From Promerops cafer (Eukaryota > Chordata > Aves > Passeriformes > Nectariniidae): a stretch of 64,000 bases of DNA. The notes beneath the pieces are model-generated. The model had not been told where the DNA came from and searched no databases. It was given only the letters and a program-made list of their open reading frames with translations. Positions 42,201-51,200 of this stretch are shown one piece after another. How positions within the stretch are numbered: the stretch's first letter is position 1; every line of letters starts with the position of its first letter. The stretch lies in the NCBI GenBank assembly GCA_013398275.1, contig VZSE01014389.1, forward strand, positions 3,702,636 through 3,766,635, written 5' to 3'. A program made the position numbers and the translations under genes.

Positions 42201-45200
42201 AATGCGCTCTTCTGTGACTGTCAGCCAGTCAGACAGCTGCTGCAACTGCTGCTTCTGGAGCTCCATCAGCATGTCATGCAGGCTGCAGGGGGAAGCACAG
42301 AGTTACTTGAGACACAGCTTTCCTGAGGAAAAGAACTAAATTCTAGTTCATATAGGAAAGAAGCAAGGCCATATATAAAACTGTTACCTATAAGCAAATA
42401 AAATTTTCACCATTAAGCTAAGGAACATAGATAAGTATCCTTGTTTCTTTCTCAATAAAATATGTTCATAAATTATGCAATTTTTATCAGGGATTGTTTC
42501 TTCCAATGGGGGTTTGCTGCTAATAAAGCCACTACTGAAAGTCACAACAAAACACAGTTTCTCCATTGATGTGCAGCCCTTACCTTGGTAACCCAAAGGT
42601 AGGGAAAAATTCTTCTAAAAGCTTTTTAATTACATAAATACCCATAGATATCCACATCCACTGTACACTTGATTGAGAAACTTAAATGTGTTTCTAATAT
42701 TGTTTCAGTAGTTTGTGCAACGACTGCATTTAAATACCATATATTTATTCTGGCACATCTACATAACAATTCACAAAATACTTTGCGTAAGGACCAAAAA
42801 AAAATCCAATCAGTTTTACTCATTCCTTTTGTTTCACCTTAGAAAGTATGGAGGATTTTGTGTCACAAACTGAAATGTTAATTCTAAAATAAAGTCTTAC
42901 AAACGGATGCAAACCAAGTTCTCCAAAACACAGCAAGGACCAGAGGTCAGTCCTAATCTCTAGAAGAGGTTATGTGTGATGAACTCACCGGGACTGCCTG
43001 TCCATGCTCTCCACCCTGAGTTCCTCCCAGCGGGAGTTCAGCAGCAGCATTTGCTCCTGGATCTCAAACTCTTCTTCAGGTGACAGATTTCCCTGGGCCA
43101 CCAGTTGGTTTCCAGCCTGCAGAACGTTGCCCACACTGCTCTGGTGCGCAGTCAGTTCCATCATAAAACCCTGGAAATGGTACAAGCAGATACATCACTG
43201 TGAGGTCCTGAGTTTATTACTTGGTAAATATCCTAAAAAATTATCATGTTTGGAACAGTGTTGTAGAGGGAGCTGGCACCATCAAATGCATAAGGAAGGC
43301 AGACCTTTTCCTTTCCTTGACACAAGATTTTCCATGTGCTACAAAAACTCTGAATCCAGTAAAGAAGAGAAAAAAAGTTGACCACCTCAATGAAAGATCT
43401 GTCTGGGAGAAGAGAGCCTTCAAGCAAACACACCAAGAATATGAAAAAGGAAATTACCTATGGCAAACAGAACATAAAAACACCCGAAATGTACTGTAGG
43501 AAAGCAATTAGAACCCTATGAGTTAGCAACATATATTTACTGTAAATCCAGAACTCCTCTTCCTTTGCTTCATTGCTTTAAAACTGTAGCACAAGGGAAA
43601 AATTCTTCCTGTTGATCAGCATTCAAACTCAGCATACAAAAATATATTCTATTTTATACAGTAAGCTGACATGGGAGAAAAGTAAAACACCTAACATGAC
43701 GATAAACTTCTAACAACATTAGGACATTTTTTCAGATTTGGAAAAAAGTCAAACCAAAATTTGGAAAAAGGAATAATTTGGAAGCATCAACACATGTTTC
43801 TGAAACAAACTATCATCATCACAGGAAGACCACTGAATAAATTGACATGATTATAAATTTCAGCATTACCCTTATTTAAGAGCAAGTGGCATAAGGCTGA
43901 CCAGGTTTTTTAGTAATTGGCAGCAGAGAAGTACAACTCAGTCTGTATCAGACTGCCTTTGTATTATGCACACCAGTAAACCAGTCACCAAAGGCTGATT
44001 TTAAAAAATTAGATTAAGGTTTCAAAGCATGCTTCACTCTATGTTCTTCTAAAAAGAAGAATTTTGCCTTGAATAAAGGCTAGGAAATGGAAGTTCTGCA
44101 GCTTATTTACACATACACAAAAACAGAAGCCAAATCACAACAAAAGAATTTGTAAGAGAAGCTTACTTCATGGGTGGAAAATTGTTCTTTGACTTCCTCA
44201 ACATCCCCAGATATTTCCTCCTGTTCCCGAAATGCATCCTCAGCTGACAGTAACCATGTAAGAACTTCTTCCAGAGCAACTTGGTAGCTATCCAAGTCCA
44301 TATCCACCTCTGTCACTGTGCTGGGAGTCTCTGCTCTAGAACTGTCCTGGTCTTCTTCCAGTGCTACAGACTAGGCAGCCAAGAGGAAAGAGATGTCAGA
44401 AGTGCACACAAGATGCCCTTCCAAATGGTATTAAAAATAGAACAACTATGATATCTTTCAATCTTTCATAAAATGTTAAAAATAATTGTTGGACAGATTT
44501 TAATGAGAACAGCCAAAGTCACTATATTAAAATGCAAGTTCATTAGCAAAGAACCTGGATAGAAAATACAACTTTGATCTTGCTCTGTCAACAGTGAATC
44601 TCAAAACCAACCAAAACTTCATCACTACCACTAACCACCACAAGTTCCATGGAAAATTCAGTTAAAGATTCTGGACCACCCCCTTCAGCTGCTGAAGACA
44701 TTAGAAACAGAGAAGCAAAAGAAAAAAATAAAAGGCAGCATAACACAAATGAAACTTTATACCTCAATACACAAGATTTTGTACATGTTTCAGAAAAAAA
44801 AGGAAGACAGAAAGACTGAAGTTAATGACAAAGAAGTTGCTATGATTTTTCATATTTTCCCAGTTGTGTTGCCCAGGACAGAAGGCGTGTCCTAGGGATA
44901 ACTGACAAACATGAAGATAGCTAAAATTACAACTCAAGAAAAGAAAGGCCAGCTTTGATGACAAACACACCTGCTGCACGCTGAATTCTCCATCCTCACA
45001 TTCCTGCTTGTATCTCCTTGGAAGGGTTTCCACCTCCCGAATGTCTTCCATTGTAACTTGCTTAGGAAGGACCTCAAACAAAGAAGTTAAATACATAATA
45101 ATGGACTTTTTGTCTGGAAGCTGTACAGCAACATCTGTATCAAAAAGAAAACATGGGGAAAAATAAATGAAGACAATTTTTTACATCATTACATAGAACA

Positions 45201-48200
45201 CAGGTAACAATTCACATATTCTCCTGTTAAACAGCCTTTCATAAGCTTTTAACTTAGAGACCAGGTTTGGCATACATTAAAAGTAACATGAAGGAAGGAA
45301 AAAAAATTTAAAAATCAATTTTCTACATTTGGAAGTGAATTCACATTAAAAGTCTTGATCTTTCTGAAGTAAGAACCCAGACATGAAATTGCTAAGGAAT
45401 AAAATCTGTTTGGGGAAAACTGTTCTGAAGCATCTCCCAAGCAGAAATGTAGTTCAAGGACAGTATCCTACATAAACAAACATTTCTACTTAGACTCTAT
45501 TATCCCCCTTATCATTGTTACGTAATTTTCTCATTTTCCACATTGGAAAGTTTCACTGAGCCAAGTTCACTTCTCTTGGGTTATGAACAGTACCCATTCA
45601 GTTAATACTTTTTTTCCATAAGAAAGTGTTGCTTAAAGTTTGAGGGCTTGTCTTACAGAATGAATCTTTGGAGGCTCACTTCAAAGCAGAGCAACAGGTC
45701 AGTATTTTAAAAAGGAGCCATAAAGGTTTCCTGGTAAGCATTCCTAGGCAGCCACTGCTACTCAGTGTGTATGTAAAGAATAATAAATTATGAGCTCTTA
45801 AACTGCCCCATTCTACAGAATGCACTACTGCACCTGAAAAGCACACACCCTTGCAGCACAACTCCTGCCTAAAAGAAAACAAAGTCAGCATACCAACTTC
45901 ACCTTCCTTATACAGTCTCTGGATGGAAAGTCAACCTGAACCTTAATATTCAAAACACCAAAGCCTACACATGTACATCCATACCTTTACCCTAACAAAT
46001 GGCATTTGTTAAGCCTTAAATACAAATTTAAAGGCTTGAAATTAAATAGCACTGCACAAAGCTATTAGATAGAATTTTTATTCATACTTAGTATCAATAC
46101 AAGAAATTTCTTTTAAGAGAGCTCAAAAAAAGGTTCTTGTTGAGTAGAAAAACTGTATCCCACCTTCAGGATCCAATAGTTTCTCTATTCCTAAGTGGTT
46201 CTTGGCTATGTTGAAAGCATTTTCCAGTCTCTCAACCGGGGACATCTTTGTAACTTTATCCCAGCTGAACAGCTCAGGTCTAAAAGTGAAAGCAAAACAA
46301 GAATGAAAGCAAACTTTATCCATAAGAAAATTCCACACCATGCAGAATATCAAGTTATGCATATGATGGTAGCTACCCAAATAATATATTCATACACATA
46401 TATACCAAATACCAACATAAGTGGATATACACAAATGCAAAAAAAAAAAAGCACAATTCTCACTTCTTAGGGAGAATCTGACGATCACATATTAACTGAC
46501 TGCATGCCCACAGCAACATCCACCTTCCATTCTGTGTCCTAAACATCAAGTCACTGACTGCAACAGGAGATCAAATACCACTAGCAAGAACACATAAGCT
46601 TTGTTTAACATTTATCCCAGAACCAGTTTTCCTCAATTGTTTCTTTTACAGCATTACTGTTACTACACATTTTCTGCATCAGGCACTGCTGGGTAATCAA
46701 GAGTCAGTTTGTTCCTGGAAAACCTCATTCCAAACTTGTGATGTGGCTCAGTGACCACTCCAGGCCATCACAGCCAGGAGAAACAGTGGTCTCCACCCAC
46801 TCACTCACTCTTCCCCATAGTCTTTTTCCCCCAATAACAAAAAACAGCCTACAAGAAAACACCCCATTAAAAGTACTCATGAGTCCCAGTGCAAATCAGG
46901 CCAAGGAGCTGATCAATTTGCAGTATCAGCAGCCTTCACCCAAGATCAGTGTTAATCCAAGGGCATCTCCAGTACAGCTGTGCACCCAAAACATGCTGGT
47001 GGGTCTCAAGGGGAAAGAGCAGAGCACACAACAGGAAGCAGAGGGAGCAAACAGGGCCCATTCCTAGCAGTACCTACACCTGTGGGGCATGATCAGCCAA
47101 ATGCTGCAGAAGCACAGCTGCAGAGCCATTAAAACACCTTCCATTCTCCTGCAACAGCAGCTTCTCATCAAAACACTGCTATTGATTCTGTACTTTATAG
47201 AACTTGGGGAGGAAGAGATAGGCTTGCCTTTAAATCTTTTAATATTTGATTCAGTTGTAAATTGACTTCAAAGTACCTTTTATCATCTGTCAAGTCATTA
47301 TGTTTGTGAAACAGGAAGTCCCTAAGCCAACAGTCTAAGAAGCAAAAAAAAGCCAGAAGCAGAGTGAGCAGGAACAAAGAGACCTAGAAGCTCATGGAAT
47401 ACTGTACATCGATGCAAAAGAAACAAGGACAACCACAGATTCACGTAAATCTTTAGTAGACACTGACTTCGAAAACAAAGGTTTTATTAAATCACAACTA
47501 GGTGCTTACCTAAGAGTGAGAAAATTGAACCAAAAAGCAGAATTCAATTCAAAGAGGAGCTAAGCTAATACTAGTAAGTGAAAGAGACCAGTACAGTAAA
47601 ATGCTAATAAAATTATATGAGGTAATAGGTTACTTACACGCTGCAGGTGTTACAAAGTTATTAGATATTGTAGCCAAGAGGTACTACCACTAAGAATTGT
47701 TAATAGATACATAATGAGAAAAGAAAGATATTATATCTCTTAATGGTATCCATGAAGATTCTCCTCTTTTAAGTGTCATATTAAACTAAAATAAAAAAGC
47801 AGTACTGAAAAACACCCCTTAGGTAGGGAAGCACTACTGTCTGGGTAAGTTAAAACAGCTTTGTTGTCCTATCACTTCTGCAACCTGCCCCAATCTCCTT
47901 GTTCCTTGCAAATACTTTTAAAGTCTCTTCTTCAAAGCTGGAAAGAGAAACCCAGCTCAAGATTTCTTAAAAGTATGGGGAAAATGGTGCTTCTCTGCCT
48001 AGAGACAACAAAGCTGAATTCTGACAGGCCAGCAGCCATCAGGCTCCAAAGAATAGGGAATAAAAGGCTCAGACTCAGATTTTAGCAAGTCACAGGAAAG
48101 CATAGTTATTCAGTCATAGCTTTCGGCTACTTAACAGTGCTCCAAAAAGGGCAGAGCTCACAGCCTAAAACTGATTTTTCTGCTTCTCTCACGTCACCTA

Positions 48201-51200
48201 GGTTTCATTTGTGTCTAAAGCTGGCACACTCTCCATCACAAAGCTTCACACATTCAGCAGCAGAGCAAGGCCACTACAGGCAGTTGTGCTGGCAGGTAAA
48301 TCACCACAACTGCTCACACCATCCAGGGGAGGGACTTAGTAATACTTGTGATAAATTCCAGTGAGACGTTTGGTAGTATAGCTCTGTCCTTGCATAGCAG
48401 TCCTTCCAAACTTGCAGAAGCCCTCAGCATGGTCCTGGCCCTCCTTGCACACCCATGCAGGCTGAACACAAGCCAGCTCTGGTCCACAAGACACAGAGGT
48501 ATGTCAGGGCAGACCTGTCCTGAAGCCAGCAAGCCTGTGACAGTCTATTGCAGTAACCACTGGCCAAATGGCCACTTTGGAGCAGGCTCCAAGTGAATGT
48601 ATGTTCTGCAAACACTTTGCATCTGCTGGGTGTAAACATGAGTGTTTGTAAAGCATTTGCTGTGTCAAACACCTGGTGACCAGGAGGTCTGGTTAAATTC
48701 TAGAAATTATTATACCATTTCCACATTAAAATGGTTCTTTATAGGTAAGAACAGTCAGACCTTGCAAAGCAATGAGCTGACTTCATTTAAGAGACACAGG
48801 ATTAGAATGGATTGCCCAGTAGATCTCAAAGAAGAGGTTTTTAAAAAGAAAGTAAAAAAAGTATGCAACTTGAATAGCATTTGTAATGATGATTTATTTA
48901 AACTTCTGAAGAGTTCTGCAAAAATCAGAAAGAATACAAAAGATCTGTGCAAAGAAACTTTAATGCTATTCCTTTTAAAGTATAATGAACAAACTGAAGG
49001 ATACTTTATAGATACCTGAAGTGTTTGATATTCTGCCCCACAGCTCTCCTGAAAGAACTGCATACATTGTCTTTCAAGCAAGATATATTTAAAAACACCA
49101 GAAAAGCTACAGTCTCTCATTTGTTCATTTTGAAGCTTCTGTATCTTCTTATTGAAATTATATGGCAATCTCCAATGGAAGAAATGTTTCTATTTGCAGA
49201 GGAGGGCAGGTAGAAGGAAGTAAGTTCAGGAGAAGGAGACTGTCAGCTCCCCCTTCCCCCGCAGAGACCCTTACAATATATTCACTGTAAAATGCATACC
49301 AAGTGGGATGTAAACCCCCTCCAATCAGCAAGTGTTTGTGCATGTGCAGGAACTCAGTGTTACACTCCTGCCTTGGCTCCAGTCTTTGCAACACGCTGGC
49401 AATGTCCCACCATTGCTATTGTTACCACAAAGAAAGACAAACAAACCTGGACAATGGATCACTGAAATATGCTAGAGGCTGTCAAATGCTCAAGCGTGAA
49501 GACACAGAAAAAAAGCTGGTCACTTCACTAGGTCAGATAAGCTGTTTGCCACTTACTTGTGTCTGTGAATCACAGCATTAAAGGCAAGCCCATCAGCCCA
49601 GCTCGTGGTGAAGTTCAAAACGTTGACCTGACTGTAAGGTCTGGTGGACTGCCGAACCCAGCTCAGCAGTATCTTCTCACTGTTGGTCTGCTGCAAATCT
49701 GACATGATGTTCTTCATGACATCCTTCACCTGCAAGACAGCAACAGCTACACCTTACAAACATATACCCCACTTTTCCTCCTTCCAAAACCAAATTACTA
49801 GACAAATCATGGAAGGGGCTTCCCCATGAAAAGCTATGAATTAAACTCCAATTCCTCACATGAAATTTGGGAATAGCAGTCTTCAGGCCATCTTTGCCCT
49901 CTACTGATTACAAGAACCAGTGATGCTTCGTGTAATAATGACACATTACTCTTACATTATGATCCTCCTACCCTCCTTGGTGCTGTCTGCTCTAAGCATA
50001 GGGAATAATACTCCTCACTGCCTTGTGCTGTTGTTTCACAAGTAAACAAACTCCTAAAATACAGCTTGTACAGGTTTTCTGCAAGAAGAGGATATCTGCT
50101 TATCCAACAAAAGTAGTTTGTTGTTTGAGTACTAGTTACACACATCTACCAAAATCCCTCCAAGTCAATTCAATGATCTTCCCAGATACTTGGATAAACC
50201 AGAAGCAATTCAATCTATGAGACTAACAAACCTACAAAGCAGCAGTAAGATGCAAGACAAACACAGCTACCTCAACAGTAAAACACTACCTGCCTCAAGC
50301 CCTTGAGGAAGGAATAGAAATACAATGCTTCAGTCTGAAAAGCCTCTCTGCAATTCACACCAGCAGGAACTAAACTGAGCGGCTGAGCACAACCGGGCAC
50401 ATACGAGAATACGGATCATGGGAGGCAGCCAATAGACTTCGAGCAGAAACCAAATACTGGCCTGCCTTTATTTACCAGCCCAAAATAGAAGCAGTATTTT
50501 CTGCCACAAAAAAGCCTGGGAAGGTTTGTGAAAATCACAGCAGAACAATGTACGTGATTCCTGGAAAGGAAGAGATCTCACAGCAGCCTCTCACCTGCCA
50601 GTGCAAGATAATGCTCCACAGCAGCCCCAGTGTCAGCTTGTGATTTCCATCAACGATGTCAGTTCCTCCAATATTCACCAACTCCACCTGGAGAGGTTGA
50701 ATCAACCCTCTATTAAACACTGTTATCACAGCTCCAAGTCACAACCCCACCCCACATCCCTGGCTGTCCAGCCAAGTATTACCAAGTGCTCTGAAATAAA
50801 AAATAGTTGAAGAGAAAAGCAGAGTTGACAGAGAACTGTTAATCTCAATTTGTCAAGACAACTGCTTAAATAGTGTTAACTACTTAAACTGCATGACAAA
50901 AGATGGCACCAAAGAAGATATTCCTTTGGAAGAGTTTTAGTTTCTCCTCTAAATATACAAGTGCATACCAGCAGTCAAAACTGAGCAACAGAAATGCAAG
51001 CATGAAGGATCTGACAGGAAAATAAAAGTTAAGCAAGTTTGGTCCTCAGTTATTTTTATTTTTTAATTTGATTGACAAATCAAAAAATTTGACTTTGCTT
51101 ACTTAGAACCATTCTGCTTAAAGGATTAGGTTCACAGGATCACTTGATGACCTGCACCCTAGGCTTGTCTGATCCTTGTAATATATATTTAAACACTTTT

